A stretch of DNA of 64,000 nucleotides from Jeotgalibacillus soli (GCF_000829435.1 NZ_JXRP01000018.1:620001-684000), one strand, 5' to 3'. Shown: positions 24,789 to 35,136, counted from the stretch's first letter. Translations and numbers: made by a program. Notes: generated from the sequence alone by a model not told the origin.

Positions 24789-27599
24789 ATGTTACATGAT
24801 CGTTATACGCGATTAGCAGAAATCACTAAAATGATTCATATGAAATTAGAGAAGCGTTCTGTTTTGGAACAGGTTGTAATGGCGATCTCAGAAGAAATTA
24901 TTCGGTGTGATGCGGTAGGGGTTTATTTACCGATTGAAGACAACTGTTTTAGGGGATTCGTAGGAAAGCCTGAGAATTTCAACGGTGTTACGCTGGATAA
25001 GATGGTTGTTGATCCAAAAAGAGACCTTTTCGCTAAAGAGATTATTGAAACCCGGAAAGGCATATACATACCAGATACTTCTGTAGATGACCGATTAGAT
25101 CCAGTTCCCATTCAATTATTTAAAATAAAATCACTTTTCGGAATGCCAATCACAATAGATGACTCCCTTTATGGTCTCATATTTTTATTTGACTTTAGTT
25201 CACCTCTGCATTTAACAAAAGCAGAGATTGAATCAGTTGAATCCTATGCCCTTATGGCTGCAGTTGCCATTCGAAATACTGATCTTTTAGAAGCTACCAA
25301 AAATCTTGTTCAAGATAAACAGCTATTGCTTGATGCAACGAAAGCATTGTCACGGTGTAAATCTGTTCAAGAAGTACTCGAAACAAGTTTTCACCACGTT
25401 GGTAGAGCATTAAAAAATGTTAATATAGCAGCCTATTTAATAGATATTCAAACGAATGGTCAAATATTGCAAAAGCTATCTCCTAATAGTAAATGGAAGG
25501 AAGAGGATTGGAAAAAAGTACATAGTGAAGTTAAGATTGATTTTAACAAGGACCTCATCTTTTCACATGTTTTGAAGACGAAAAAACCACTTCTTATACC
25601 TGATGTTACATTAGATCCACGACCGAATAAGAAAGCAGTGGAGAGCTTTGGGATAAAATCAATGTATGTGCTGCCATTAATTTCTCGAGGTGAAGTGCTG
25701 GGTACACTTGTCATTGCCGATTTAACAAGGCCAAAAACATATTCGAAATCCGAACAGCAGCTTTCCCATTCTATTGCAGATGCCACAGCGGGAGTTTTGG
25801 ATAATCTAGTGCATCTAGAGAAACTTGAAGAAATTATCAAGCATCGAACGAGTGAGCTCAAAGAAAAAAATGAGATATTAGAGCAAATAAATGAAGATTT
25901 GCGTTTGTTAAGCAGGAAAAACGAGTCCATTCTTAACTCTGCTGGTGAAGGGATATACGGACTTAACAAAGATGGAATCATTACGTTTTGTAACCCCATT
26001 GCAGCAGCTATGCTTAACTATGCTGTAGAGGAAATAGTTGGAAAACATCAGGATGAGGTCATAGCCCACTTAAACAGCGATCACGTACTTTACGAAAAAA
26101 TGTCCTCTCCTATCCATCGATCACTACAATCCGGTGAGAAGGTTCATTCCGTATCTGAGCGGTTTTTACGTAAAGACGGTCACTCATTTGACGTGGAGTA
26201 TGTTTCCACTCCAATTCAAAACAACGGTTTCCAAAATGGAGTCGTTGTCACCTTCAGAGATGTAACAGAGCGAAAGCAAATGGAGAGGAAAATTCATAAT
26301 CAAGCTTATTATGATTTAATTACACAGCTTCCAAACCGCAGCTATCTCATTCAAAAATTGAAAAGAGCCAAAAAGATTTCAGTGCAAAAAAACAGTCGTA
26401 TTGGTGTCTTATTTCTAGATCTTGATCGTTTTAAACTGATCAATGATGCCCTTGGACACGCAATTGGAGATCGTGTATTGTCAGAGGTTGCAGAGAGATT
26501 TCGCTCTCTAGTTTCAGAACAAATAACGGTCGCAAGATTAGGTGGAGATGAGTTTATCATTTTGGTTGAGGATGTAAATGAACCAGCAGAGCTAGGAGAA
26601 ATAGCAAATACTTTTTTACGGATTCTTGATGGACCGCTCTATATTAGTGGGCATGAGCTATATACAGGTGCGAGTATTGGAATTAGTGTGCTTCCTGATG
26701 ATGCAAAAGATGAAGACGAGCTTATTCAAAATGCGGATACAGCGATGTATGTAGCGAAAGAACAAGGTGGAACCTATCATTACTTCACAAAAATCTTAAT
26801 GGAAAAAAATATCGAACGCTCAAATTTATTAAATGCTCTTTATCAAGCAATCGAGAGAAATGAACTAGATCTACATTATCAACCAAAAGTTGACTATAGA
26901 ACAAAAAAAATAAGCGGAGTAGAAGCATTACTTCGTTGGAATCATTCAAAATGGGGTAATATTCCTCCAGATAAGTTTATCCCAATTGCGGAAGAAACAG
27001 GTGTGATTTTAAAAATTGGAGAATGGGCTTTGAAAAGAGCAGCAGCTCAGCAAAGAGAATGGCAGGATAAAGGATATCAGTTAAATATGGCTGTAAACTT
27101 TTCAACGAGGCAAATACAAGATCCTCGATTAGTTGCAACAATTGAGCAAATTCTCGATGAAACAGGGATGGATCCTACTTATCTAGAAATTGAATTGACC
27201 GAGCACACGCTGATACAGTCACAGCATATAGAAAAATTACACGAATTAAAGAGGTTAGGATTAAGACTATCACTCGATGATTTTGGAACTGGTTATTCCT
27301 CCCTGAGTTATATAAAGGATTTTCCAATTGATGCTATAAAAATAGATCGCTCTTTTGTTGATAATATGGCACACGAACCCCACACAGCAGCGCTTAATTC
27401 AACAATCATCCACCTGGCCAAAAAGTTGGATTATGATGTAATTGCTGAAGGTGTGGAAACGAAGGACCAAATTGATTATTTATTCAAGGAAGGCTGCTAC
27501 TTAATGCAAGGCTATTATTTTAGTAAGGCTCTTCCGGCTTGCCATGTTACAAAATTACTTAAATTAGGGATTTCTTCAAATCTGGAAACGAATGAATAG
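24789..27599 (+). CDS. GAF-GAF-PAS-GGDEF-EAL cyclic-di-GMP signalling protein
   Basis: 936 residues, cytoplasmic. GAF domain 1 covers about residues 10-160, GAF 2 about 190-335, a coiled coil about 340-375, PAS about 385-500, GGDEF about 505-670 and EAL about 680-925. The cyclase signature GGDEF is intact at residue 585. The phosphodiesterase motif EALLRW (EAL at about 712) and DDFGTGYSSL are intact too, so it may both make and degrade c-di-GMP. I place the start at the ATG with AGGTGGG seven bases upstream, and not at the TTG 33 bases earlier. The GAF ligands are unknown. It stands alone. Confidence 0.9.
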   Translation: MLHDRYTRLAEITKMIHMKLEKRSVLEQVVMAISEEIIRCDAVGVYLPIEDNCFRGFVGKPENFNGVTLDKMVVDPKRDLFAKEIIETRKGIYIPDTSVDDRLDPVPIQLFKIKSLFGMPITIDDSLYGLIFLFDFSSPLHLTKAEIESVESYALMAAVAIRNTDLLEATKNLVQDKQLLLDATKALSRCKSVQEVLETSFHHVGRALKNVNIAAYLIDIQTNGQILQKLSPNSKWKEEDWKKVHSEVKIDFNKDLIFSHVLKTKKPLLIPDVTLDPRPNKKAVESFGIKSMYVLPLISRGEVLGTLVIADLTRPKTYSKSEQQLSHSIADATAGVLDNLVHLEKLEEIIKHRTSELKEKNEILEQINEDLRLLSRKNESILNSAGEGIYGLNKDGIITFCNPIAAAMLNYAVEEIVGKHQDEVIAHLNSDHVLYEKMSSPIHRSLQSGEKVHSVSERFLRKDGHSFDVEYVSTPIQNNGFQNGVVVTFRDVTERKQMERKIHNQAYYDLITQLPNRSYLIQKLKRAKKISVQKNSRIGVLFLDLDRFKLINDALGHAIGDRVLSEVAERFRSLVSEQITVARLGGDEFIILVEDVNEPAELGEIANTFLRILDGPLYISGHELYTGASIGISVLPDDAKDEDELIQNADTAMYVAKEQGGTYHYFTKILMEKNIERSNLLNALYQAIERNELDLHYQPKVDYRTKKISGVEALLRWNHSKWGNIPPDKFIPIAEETGVILKIGEWALKRAAAQQREWQDKGYQLNMAVNFSTRQIQDPRLVATIEQILDETGMDPTYLEIELTEHTLIQSQHIEKLHELKRLGLRLSLDDFGTGYSSLSYIKDFPIDAIKIDRSFVDNMAHEPHTAALNSTIIHLAKKLDYDVIAEGVETKDQIDYLFKEGCYLMQGYYFSKALPACHVTKLLKLGISSNLETNE

Positions 27600-27876
27600 C
27601 AAAACTGACGGCAAGTAATCAATTATTAATGATCCGGTATCGATGAAACCTTCAATACAAAAAAATAAATTCGAAAATACGCTTACATATTAATGTATCA
27701 AATGAAAATGTCTAAATGTTTTGTTTTCTTTTGATTACTAAGTAGCAACTCCAAATGGATCTAATAATAATTTCAAACCAACTATAGGAAAAAGAACCTC
27801 GTTTTATTCAGGCTTAGGTGGGGTAACATATGAGTATCTTAATTATTCATGCACTTAAACAAAGGAGATTCTCTAT

Positions 27877-28698
27877 ATGAACTATACGTCTGAACAGCGA
27901 ATTCAACTGCACGGCTTTAATAATCTTACCAAATCATTAAGTTTTAATATGTATGATATTTGTTATACAAAAACAAAAAAAGAGCGTGAAGCATACATAG
28001 AATATATTGACGAGCAGTATAATGCTGAAAGATTAACGAAAATTTTAACGCATGTAGCTGATATTATCGGAGCTCATGTATTAAATATCGCAAAACAGGA
28101 TTATGTACCTCAAGGGGCAAGTGTAACTATATTAGTTTCAGAAGGACCTATAGTAGAGGTCCCAACAGAATCATTTGATGAGTCGCCGGGACCTTTGCCT
28201 TCAAATGTGACTGCTCAGCTCGATAAAAGTCATATTACGGTCCATACTTATCCAGAGTATCACCCACATGAAGGTATCAGTACATTTAGGGCAGATATTG
28301 ATGTAGCAACTTGCGGAGAAATTTCTCCATTGAAAGCACTGAACTACCTTATCCATTCATTTGATACTGATATAATGACAATGGATTACCGAGTAAGAGG
28401 GTTTACGAGAGATATTAACGGAAAAAAATTATTTATTGATCATGATATCCATTCCATTCAAAATTTTATACCGGATAAAATAAAAGATCTATACGATATG
28501 ATTGATGTTAATGTTTATCCTCAAAATATTTTTCATACAAAGTGCAGACTAAAAGAATTTGATCTGAATAATTATTTATTTGGTTATTCAAAAAATGAAT
28601 TAGAACACAAAGAGATTGAAGATATTACTGAAAAGGTAAAAATAGAAATGGATGAAATATTTTATGGGAAGAACATTAACACTGTTTTAAACAAATAA
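27877..28698 (+). CDS. speD: S-adenosylmethionine decarboxylase proenzyme (E. coli-type)
   Basis: 273 residues. It makes decarboxylated SAM, the aminopropyl donor for spermidine. The self-cleavage site is [11 protein letters not shown] with Ser118 becoming the pyruvoyl group. The catalytic Cys is in [14 protein letters not shown]. The length and C-terminal extension fit the long class 1A (E. coli) form and not the 126-residue form of B. subtilis. SD AAAGGAGA precedes the ATG. No speE is adjacent. Confidence 0.92.
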   Translation: MNYTSEQRIQLHGFNNLTKSLSFNMYDICYTKTKKEREAYIEYIDEQYNAERLTKILTHVADIIGAHVLNIAKQDYVPQGASVTILVSEGPIVEVPTESFDESPGPLPSNVTAQLDKSHITVHTYPEYHPHEGISTFRADIDVATCGEISPLKALNYLIHSFDTDIMTMDYRVRGFTRDINGKKLFIDHDIHSIQNFIPDKIKDLYDMIDVNVYPQNIFHTKCRLKEFDLNNYLFGYSKNELEHKEIEDITEKVKIEMDEIFYGKNINTVLNK

Positions 28699-28748
28699 AA
28701 GGCATTCCACTCATGTTCTATCATAGAATAAACGGTATAGACCATATA

Positions 28749-28780
28749 AAAATCCAGGCTATAGACTGCCTGGATTTTTA
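28749..28780 (+). terminator. Terminator after speD
   Basis: AAAATCCAGGC and GCCTGGATTTTT form the stem around TATAGACT, with T tail. Confidence 0.85.
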
Positions 28781-28881
28781 TGTTGATCAATAATATGGGA
28801 AGGAACATGATCTTTCCCCATCGAAATAAAAGTTAGTAACGGATATTTAGAATAAATCGTTATCTTTTAGGAGGGGAACGC

Positions 28882-29350
28882 ATGAATCATGAAAATTACT
28901 TGCGAAAAACCATTGAACTGGCCATTAACAATATTAAAGATGGCGGAGGACCGTTTGCTGCAATGGTTGTAGATCATGAAGGAAAAATCATTGGAATTGG
29001 TCAAAATTCTGTAACAAAAAAATGATCCTACAGCTTACGCAGAAATTGAAGCGATAAGAAAAGCCTGCGAACAGTTAAATAGTTTTCAATTAGAAAATTG
29101 TGTGCTGTATACAAGCTGTGAACCATGCCCTATGTGTTTGGGAGCAATCTATTGGTCCCGACCGAAAGAGATCTATTTTGGTGCATTTAAAGAAGATGCT
29201 GCTTATGCTGGGTTTGATGACGCATTTACTTACTAAGAAATCTTAAAAAAATATGAAACAAGAGTGATCCCTTTTCATTTTCTATCATTAGAAGAAAAAA
29301 ATTATCCTTTTACTGCATGGATAAATTATTCGTCAAAAACAAATTATTAA
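28882..29350 (+). pseudogene. guaD: Dead guanine deaminase
   Basis: The sequence aligns along the full 156 codons of Bacillus GuaD, which turns guanine into xanthine. SD TAGGAGGGG and ATG are intact and the zinc motif SCEPCPMCLGAIYW is preserved. Three lesions are seen. One extra A in the tract at 29016-29022 shifts the frame to a TGA at 29023. The zinc-ligand His of the HAE motif is Tyr (TAC at 29036-29038). A Lys codon has become TAA at 29234-29236. The homopolymer change alone could be sequencing error, but the three together argue for true loss. Confidence 0.85.
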
Positions 29351-29454
29351 AATGCCTTTTAAATAAATTTTCATTTTTCTCAGTTAAGTATGGAATAGGA
29401 ATTCATAGGAGAGGATGATAAAAAGATACTGTTTCTGAAACTGGAGGAACAATT

Positions 29455-30534
29455 ATGCCTAAAATTCTTTCCGTTAGTACCTATCAGCCACCTTACACAT
29501 TTAGCCAAGAAAAGACTGCAAGTTTAACAAGGGAATTATTTAAAGATACTTTTGAAGATATAGAGCGTCTTCTAAAGGTTTTTCAAAACGGGGATATACA
29601 CACAAGACATTTTTGTGTTCCGTTGGAATGGTTCAGTCAACAACATAGCTTCGAAGAAAGGAATAATTTGTATATTGAACTAGCTACTGCTTATGGTATA
29701 GAAGCCATTAAAGCTTGCTTAAGTAACAAAATTTATCTTTCAAAAGAGGTTCATCCTTCTGAAGTCGATGGGATTATATTTATTTCAAGTACTGGAGTAT
29801 CTACACCAAGCATGGATGCACGGATTATGAACCATCTCCCTTTTAGTGAAAATATTAAGAGGCTGCCAATGTGGGGGCTTGGCTGTGCTGGAGGAGCGTC
29901 CGGACTTAGCCGTGCATACGACTTTTGCCTTGCACATCCTGCTGCAAAAGTATTAGTTCTTTGTGTTGAGCTATGCAGTCTAACCTTTCAGCATGATGAT
30001 CACTCAAAAAGTAACTTAATCGGAGCATCTCTTTTTGCTGACGGTATAGCTTGTGCACTTGTAGCAGGAGACGAGGTCGATCTTCAACCATCAAAAGAAA
30101 TTCCTTCGATCACCGCGACATCTTCAAAGTGGATGCCACATTCGGAAGAGGTAATGGGGTGGGATGTAAAAAATAATGGTTTTCATGTCATCTTTTCCAA
30201 GGATATTCCGATCATTATCAGCAGCTGGTTAGGTCCATTTGCAGAAGAATTTCTTCTTGGAAATCATAAATCTATAGAAAATATCACTCATTTTGTGGCA
30301 CATCCAGGAGGAAAAAAAGTCCTGAATGCTTATGAAAAAACATTTAAATTTGATCAAAAAAAAACGGAAGTCTCAAGGTCAATTTTAAAGGAAAATGGCA
30401 ATATGTCTTCTCCGACTATTTTATATGTATTAGACCAATTCATGAGAGGTTCTTGTACAAAAGGCGAGATCGGACTAATGGCTGCTCTAGGTCCAGGATT
30501 CAGCGGAGAACTATTATTACTTGAATGGAAATAG
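29455..30534 (+). CDS. bpsA: Type III polyketide synthase (alkylpyrone synthase-like)
   Basis: 359 residues of the chalcone/stilbene synthase fold. The catalytic triad is Cys144 in GLGCAGG, His in AHPGGKKVL and Asn in ENGNMSSPT. The C-terminal GPGFSGELLLLEW is the family signature. In B. subtilis BpsA (BcsA) condenses long-chain acyl-CoA with malonyl-CoA into alkylpyrones and alkylresorcinols. The next gene is the matching methyltransferase, which confirms the operon. SD GGAGG lies near the ATG. Confidence 0.9.
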   Translation: MPKILSVSTYQPPYTFSQEKTASLTRELFKDTFEDIERLLKVFQNGDIHTRHFCVPLEWFSQQHSFEERNNLYIELATAYGIEAIKACLSNKIYLSKEVHPSEVDGIIFISSTGVSTPSMDARIMNHLPFSENIKRLPMWGLGCAGGASGLSRAYDFCLAHPAAKVLVLCVELCSLTFQHDDHSKSNLIGASLFADGIACALVAGDEVDLQPSKEIPSITATSSKWMPHSEEVMGWDVKNNGFHVIFSKDIPIIISSWLGPFAEEFLLGNHKSIENITHFVAHPGGKKVLNAYEKTFKFDQKKTEVSRSILKENGNMSSPTILYVLDQFMRGSCTKGEIGLMAALGPGFSGELLLLEWK

Positions 30535-30547
30535 GGAGGACAGCACT

Positions 30548-31081
30548 ATGTTTTTTATTAGCATGATGGTTATAGTGTGTATTCAACGACTAATGGAGCT
30601 GCGTATTGCGAAAAGAAACGAGCAATGGATGATTAAGCAGGGAGCCTATGAAGCGGGAGCAAGTCACTATCCATTTATGGTTATACTTCACGTGAGCTTT
30701 TTTTTAAGTATAATCACGGAAGTCATTTTATTTGATCGTACGCTTTCTCCACTTTGGCTGCCACTATTCATTCTTTTTTTTCTAACACAAGCAGCGCGTG
30801 CATGGTGCTTGCTTTCGCTTGGACGTTTCTGGAATACAAAGATTCTCGTTTTACCAGGTGTAAAAGTCATTAGAAGAGGACCGTATAAATATGCCCGCCA
30901 CCCCAATTACATTGTTGTTGCACTTGAAATTCTTATCCTTCCATTGTTATTTCAAGCATACTATACAATGATCTTCTTTAGCCTATTGAACTTAATTATG
31001 CTTTCAGTTCGTATTCCAGCTGAAGAGAGGGCCTTAGTAGATTCCACTAATTACAAGCAAGTCTTTTCTAAACCTAAATAA
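30548..31081 (+). CDS. bpsB: Isoprenylcysteine carboxyl methyltransferase-like alkylpyrone O-methyltransferase
   Basis: 177 residues with five hydrophobic segments. The ICMT-type catalytic end is RRGPYKYARHPNY followed by E, then PAEERAL. The B. subtilis homologue BpsB (YpbQ) methylates alkylpyrones made by BpsA in the membrane. The frame is open 27 bases further up inside bpsA, but SD AGGGAGGA is placed for the ATG at 30548. A terminator follows. Confidence 0.88.
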   Translation: MFFISMMVIVCIQRLMELRIAKRNEQWMIKQGAYEAGASHYPFMVILHVSFFLSIITEVILFDRTLSPLWLPLFILFFLTQAARAWCLLSLGRFWNTKILVLPGVKVIRRGPYKYARHPNYIVVALEILILPLLFQAYYTMIFFSLLNLIMLSVRIPAEERALVDSTNYKQVFSKPK

Positions 31082-31107
31082 ATACAACTTAAACATAGAT
31101 AATGAAA

Positions 31108-31141
31108 AACAGCACTGAGTCCAGTGCTGTTAAATTTTTTT
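31108..31141 (+). terminator. Terminator of bpsAB
   Basis: AACAGCACTG and CAGTGCTGTT form a perfect ten-pair stem around AGTC, followed by AAATTTTTTT. Confidence 0.85.
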
Positions 31142-31151
31142 AAAAAGCTTG

Positions 31152-31277
31152 TTACATATCATGACTGCTATTTTTCTTTTGTCTAGAGTGGTTTTTGTTT
31201 TTCACTTTATGAGAACCGCTTAATGGCTTTGGTTGACCTGTTTGCTCTCCATTTTTCTCAGAAGAATTTTTTGTCAT
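31152..31277 (-). CDS. sspP: Small acid-soluble spore protein P
   Basis: 41 residues: [20 protein letters not shown], then [21 protein letters not shown]. The QP-PLSGS-KVKN-NH-RQK-NSSHDM end is the SspP signature. SspP is a minor small acid-soluble protein found in the spore core and expressed in the forespore, normally under sigma-G. SD AGGAGGTG precedes the ATG. It is direct evidence that the organism makes endospores. Confidence 0.92.
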   Translation of the reverse strand: MTKNSSEKNGEQTGQPKPLSGSHKVKNKNHSRQKKNSSHDM

Positions 31278-31482
31278 TAAAAACACCTCCTGATGATATG
31301 GTTCGCGCTAATGATTAAATTCATGCTAGCTAAAGTATGGTAAATATTCAAGGATCTCTGTAACTGGAAGCAGTTAACATGGTTACTTTTACGGTGATGG
31401 AGTACATCTCAACATTACTGGGTACTATATTGAAGAGAATCATCAACAATACCCTATTAAAGCATTGGGAGGAAGTCTTTAC

Positions 31483-32136
31483 ATGTCTAACAGTTTATAC
31501 CAAAAAGAAAATTTAAAATCCCTAAATCAGTTGAAAAATCTTGTTCCTAACCAGCTTCATGCATTTTCCGAATTTAACAGTAATGTGTTGAAAGAAGGTG
31601 CATTAACCAGAAAAGAGAAGGAACTCATTGCCATAGCGATTGCTCATGTGACTGAATGCCCTTACTGCATTGATATCCATACACGTAGTGCCAAATCGGA
31701 AGGTGCTACTCTTGAAGAATTAGTTGAAGCTGTATTTGTCGTTTCTGGGGTTGAGGCAGGAGGGGTGGTTTCTCATAGTACACATATAACCAATGCTCTA
31801 AACCCAGATGCAGACGATGCATTATATGGCAGATCAAATCTGAAAAATATAAACTATTTAAAAAAAGGATCACCTGATGGGTATAAAGCCTATTCAGAAT
31901 TTAGTTCCAGTGTAATGAAGGAAGGACAGCTGAGTACTAAGTTTAAGGAAATTATTGCAGTTGCTGTCGCCCATGCCACACAATGCCCATATTGCATTGA
32001 GATCCACGTTAAAAATGCCGAAAAAAATGGAGCTAGCCATGAAGAACTTTCTGAGGCCATTTTGGTTGCTTCTGCGTTACTTGCAGGTGGATCCTATGCT
32101 CATATTACGAATTTGATTCAAGCCTATAACGACTGA
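31483..32136 (+). CDS. Double-domain AhpD-like (carboxymuconolactone decarboxylase family) protein
   Basis: 217 residues made of two AhpD/CMD repeats. Each has ELIAIAIAHVTECPYCIDIH or its twin IIAVAVAHATQCPYCIEIHV, with the redox CxxC and the following His of alkylhydroperoxidase AhpD. Single-domain members work as oligomers; here two domains are fused, probably by duplication. The role is likely peroxide reduction, but the partner is unknown. SD GGAGGAAG is eight bases before the ATG at 31483; the earlier ATG lies upstream of the SD. Confidence 0.85.
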   Translation: MSNSLYQKENLKSLNQLKNLVPNQLHAFSEFNSNVLKEGALTRKEKELIAIAIAHVTECPYCIDIHTRSAKSEGATLEELVEAVFVVSGVEAGGVVSHSTHITNALNPDADDALYGRSNLKNINYLKKGSPDGYKAYSEFSSSVMKEGQLSTKFKEIIAVAVAHATQCPYCIEIHVKNAEKNGASHEELSEAILVASALLAGGSYAHITNLIQAYND

Positions 32137-32306
32137 AGCAATATAGGCATGAGAAAAATTTGGTTTATTTTTTATAAGATGAGATCGTTTTTTAATTCGT
32201 AATAGTCAATTCGTATCGTTTTATTAAATGAATCACTTGAATCCTTGAAATATATTCTATACGATGAAAGTATAGAAAAAAATGCCATAATTAGGAGGGC
32301 ATTTAT

Positions 32307-32879
32307 ATGTCAAGGATTTCATTATTTATTATAATCGGCGGTCTTATTTTGGCAATTGGCTTAAGCTTGGGAGTCTACGAATGGTTAGAGCGCAAACCAA
32401 CTCTAACGGATGACAGAAATGATTCTAATATTGAAGAAAAAGAACAATTAATGAAGGAATCAAGAGCTTTATCAGCAGGCAATATCACAGATGAACAATT
32501 AGCACAATATGAGAAAGATGGATTAAATCCATTTGGACACGATGTAAATATGAATAAATTAGCTGATTATCACTATCAGGAATACATCCATGGAATGTCA
32601 CACCAAAAAGTTGCAGCCGACAAAAAATGGGGGTTCTACGAAATTCATACCGTTAGAATTCAATGGCTGTTAGACGGACTAGAAGTCGAAAACCAGGTGC
32701 AAATAGTAAATAAAAATCAGTATCGAAATATACTGAATAGGTGGATAGCCGGAGATTTCTCAAAGGTTGACCAAGACCACAACACCATCTGGGAAATGCA
32801 GGATGGGACGGTTGGAGAAGCAACAGGTATTTTAAGTGCCAAAGAGGAAAAAGAATACATTGAGAGTGTGGTAGACTGA
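32307..32879 (+). CDS. Membrane-anchored extracytoplasmic protein, DUF6241-like
   Basis: 190 residues with an N-terminal signal anchor (ISLFIIIGGLILAIGLSLGV) and a polar outside domain. The block LADYHYQEYIHGMSHQKV then KWGFYEIHTVRI fits the DUF6241 family as I know it. No catalytic motif stands out. SD TAGGAGGGC precedes the ATG. It is a single gene. Function unknown. Confidence 0.7.
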   Translation: MSRISLFIIIGGLILAIGLSLGVYEWLERKPTLTDDRNDSNIEEKEQLMKESRALSAGNITDEQLAQYEKDGLNPFGHDVNMNKLADYHYQEYIHGMSHQKVAADKKWGFYEIHTVRIQWLLDGLEVENQVQIVNKNQYRNILNRWIAGDFSKVDQDHNTIWEMQDGTVGEATGILSAKEEKEYIESVVD

Positions 32880-33132
32880 CCACATTAATGTACTCTTTTA
32901 ATCTTTTTTAACTTACGGTCCGTAATACATATATCCTCTTTTTTAATGTTATTTTAATTTCCATTGTTGATTCATATTCAAAGCGGACGTTTTTGTAAGA
33001 CTACTGGTTATCAAGTATAATATTTGTGTTTTATGGCGGGTGAAGAAAGAAGAAAATTACATCTGCATGAAGATCCTGATCATAAATGGGTTCATTCTAG
33101 TGTTTGCAAAAATAAATTCTTGATCATTTATG

Positions 33133-33163
33133 GGAAAGGGCTAACCTCTTGTTAGCCCTTTCC
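33133..33163 (-). terminator. Terminator of pepF
   Basis: GGAAAGGGCTAAC and GTTAGCCCTTTCC are a perfect 13-pair stem around CTCTT, just past the pepF stop. Confidence 0.85.
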
Positions 33164-33166
33164 AAT

Positions 33167-34954
33167 TTATAAGGCCGAAAACTCTTCAACAAGCTGCTCA
33201 AATTTCTTTAAGGCATTTTCAATCGGTTCCGGGGTACTTAAATCTACACCCGTTTTCTTTAAAAGTTCAAGAGGATAATCTGTGCTCCCGCTCTTTAGAA
33301 ATTCATGATAAGTGTTTAATGTCTTTTTATCACCATCTAGAATTTTTTCTGCAATATGGATAGCAGCAGCAAAGCCAGTCGCGTACTTATACACGTAAAA
33401 TGGTCGATAGAAGTGAGGGATTCTTGACCATCCATATTTCACTTCGTCATCGAATACGATTTCATCCCCATAATATTGTCTAAATAAGGATTCATATAAT
33501 TTGCTAAATACTTCAGCATTTAATGGGGTTCCGCTTTCAGAGAATTCATGGGTGGTCTTTTCAAATTCTGCAAACATGACTTGTGTAAAAAAGGTCCCTT
33601 TAAACTGGTCGATGAAATGGTTTAGCAAATGGTTCCTTACATTCAAATCGTGCGTGTTGTTTAATAGATGGTTAATCAACAACACTTCATTCACGGTGGA
33701 TGCTACTTCTGCAACAAAAATTGAATATCCTGCAGTAATTCTAGGTTGGTTTTCTGCTGAAAAATGGCTGTGCATCGCATGCCCCATTTCATGAACAAGT
33801 GTAAACAGGCTGTTAAGGTCATCGTGATGATTCAACAAGATAAATGGATGGACGCCATACAACCCTAAATTGTATGCACCTGAACGTTTTCCAGCTGTTT
33901 CACGAACATCAATATATCTTTCTTCTTTAAACTTTTTCAGTATAGTGACATATTCAGCTCCAAGTGGAGCTAAAGCCTTTAGCATCATGGCATAAGCTTC
34001 GTCATATGGAATATCCTGCTTTACCCCTTTCACCAAGGGAGTACTTAGATCATATTGACGGAGTTCTTTAAGCCCCAGCTTAGCTTTTCGAATTTCTGCA
34101 TAGCGGTGAAGAGGAGAGATTTTTCTTTTGGTTGTAGCAATTAAGTTATCATAGACTTCTTTCGAAACTTTATCTCCAAAAAGCCCTTTTTCAAGTGCCG
34201 ATGGATAGTTGCGTATTTTAGACAGTGTTACATTATTTTTAATTGCTCCTGCAAGGGTAGAAGCAATTGAATTTTTCAACTGAAGATAAGGCTTGTAATA
34301 CGCTTTATACGCTTCTTTCCTCTTCCTTCGATCATCATCTTCAATTAATTTTGAATACATTCCGCGTGTAAGCTCTACTTTCGTCCCATCATCATTCGTT
34401 ACTTCCCCAAATTTGATATCTGCATTATTAAGCATCCCAAAGGTATTGCTGGGTGAAGAAAAGGCTTCACCCAATTGTGATAGAATTTCTTCTTTTTCTT
34501 TGTTAAGTACATGGGACTTGTAGCGATAGGATTCCAATAAATCATCCGAGAAGTAGTCCAATTTAGGTTCTTCTTTTATGTATGATTTTAATACACTTTC
34601 ATCTAGGCTCAACAAAAATGGCATAAAAAATGAGCTTGCTGAACTAAACTCTACACTCAGCTGTTTTACTCGAGCCAGCATGGATTGAGCAAAAGTGTCC
34701 CTTGTATCGAGATCTACTTGAAGCATTGAATAGACATAAACCTTTTGAAGGAGACTAGAAGCCAATTCCTTTTTGCTGAGATATTGATATAATTTTTTTC
34801 CGTCAGTTATCTCCCCATCGAATCCCTTAAGCTCAGGAGTCAAATTCTTAACAAGTGAGTAATCGTTTTCCCAGTCAGCAACTAAAGGATAAATATCAGT
34901 TAAATTCCATTTTTCTTTTAGAATTATTTCATCTCTCGAATTATATGTAGTCAT
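33167..34954 (-). CDS. pepF: Oligoendopeptidase F
   Basis: 595 residues of the M3 (thimet) metallopeptidase family. It cleaves oligopeptides of roughly 7-17 residues in the cytoplasm. The zinc motif is HEMGH from His388, in LVHEMGHAMHSHF, with the third ligand Glu in VAEVASTVNE about 25 residues later. The length is right for Bacillus PepF (YjbG). SD AAAGGAG precedes the ATG. Confidence 0.95.
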   Translation of the reverse strand: MTTYNSRDEIILKEKWNLTDIYPLVADWENDYSLVKNLTPELKGFDGEITDGKKLYQYLSKKELASSLLQKVYVYSMLQVDLDTRDTFAQSMLARVKQLSVEFSSASSFFMPFLLSLDESVLKSYIKEEPKLDYFSDDLLESYRYKSHVLNKEKEEILSQLGEAFSSPSNTFGMLNNADIKFGEVTNDDGTKVELTRGMYSKLIEDDDRRKRKEAYKAYYKPYLQLKNSIASTLAGAIKNNVTLSKIRNYPSALEKGLFGDKVSKEVYDNLIATTKRKISPLHRYAEIRKAKLGLKELRQYDLSTPLVKGVKQDIPYDEAYAMMLKALAPLGAEYVTILKKFKEERYIDVRETAGKRSGAYNLGLYGVHPFILLNHHDDLNSLFTLVHEMGHAMHSHFSAENQPRITAGYSIFVAEVASTVNEVLLINHLLNNTHDLNVRNHLLNHFIDQFKGTFFTQVMFAEFEKTTHEFSESGTPLNAEVFSKLYESLFRQYYGDEIVFDDEVKYGWSRIPHFYRPFYVYKYATGFAAAIHIAEKILDGDKKTLNTYHEFLKSGSTDYPLELLKKTGVDLSTPEPIENALKKFEQLVEEFSAL

Positions 34955-35136
34955 AATTTAACTCCTTTCCAATTCATATGTTTACCATACCAAAAAAGAG
35001 GGACCTTCGTAATAAATTAGCCTGTTGCATTTTTATGAGATTTATTGTCGAAATATTATGATATTTAATGAAAGGATATTTTTAATAATAAACAGAATAA
35101 GAGGTAGAGTGGAAAATTAATGAAAGGGGAGAGAAA

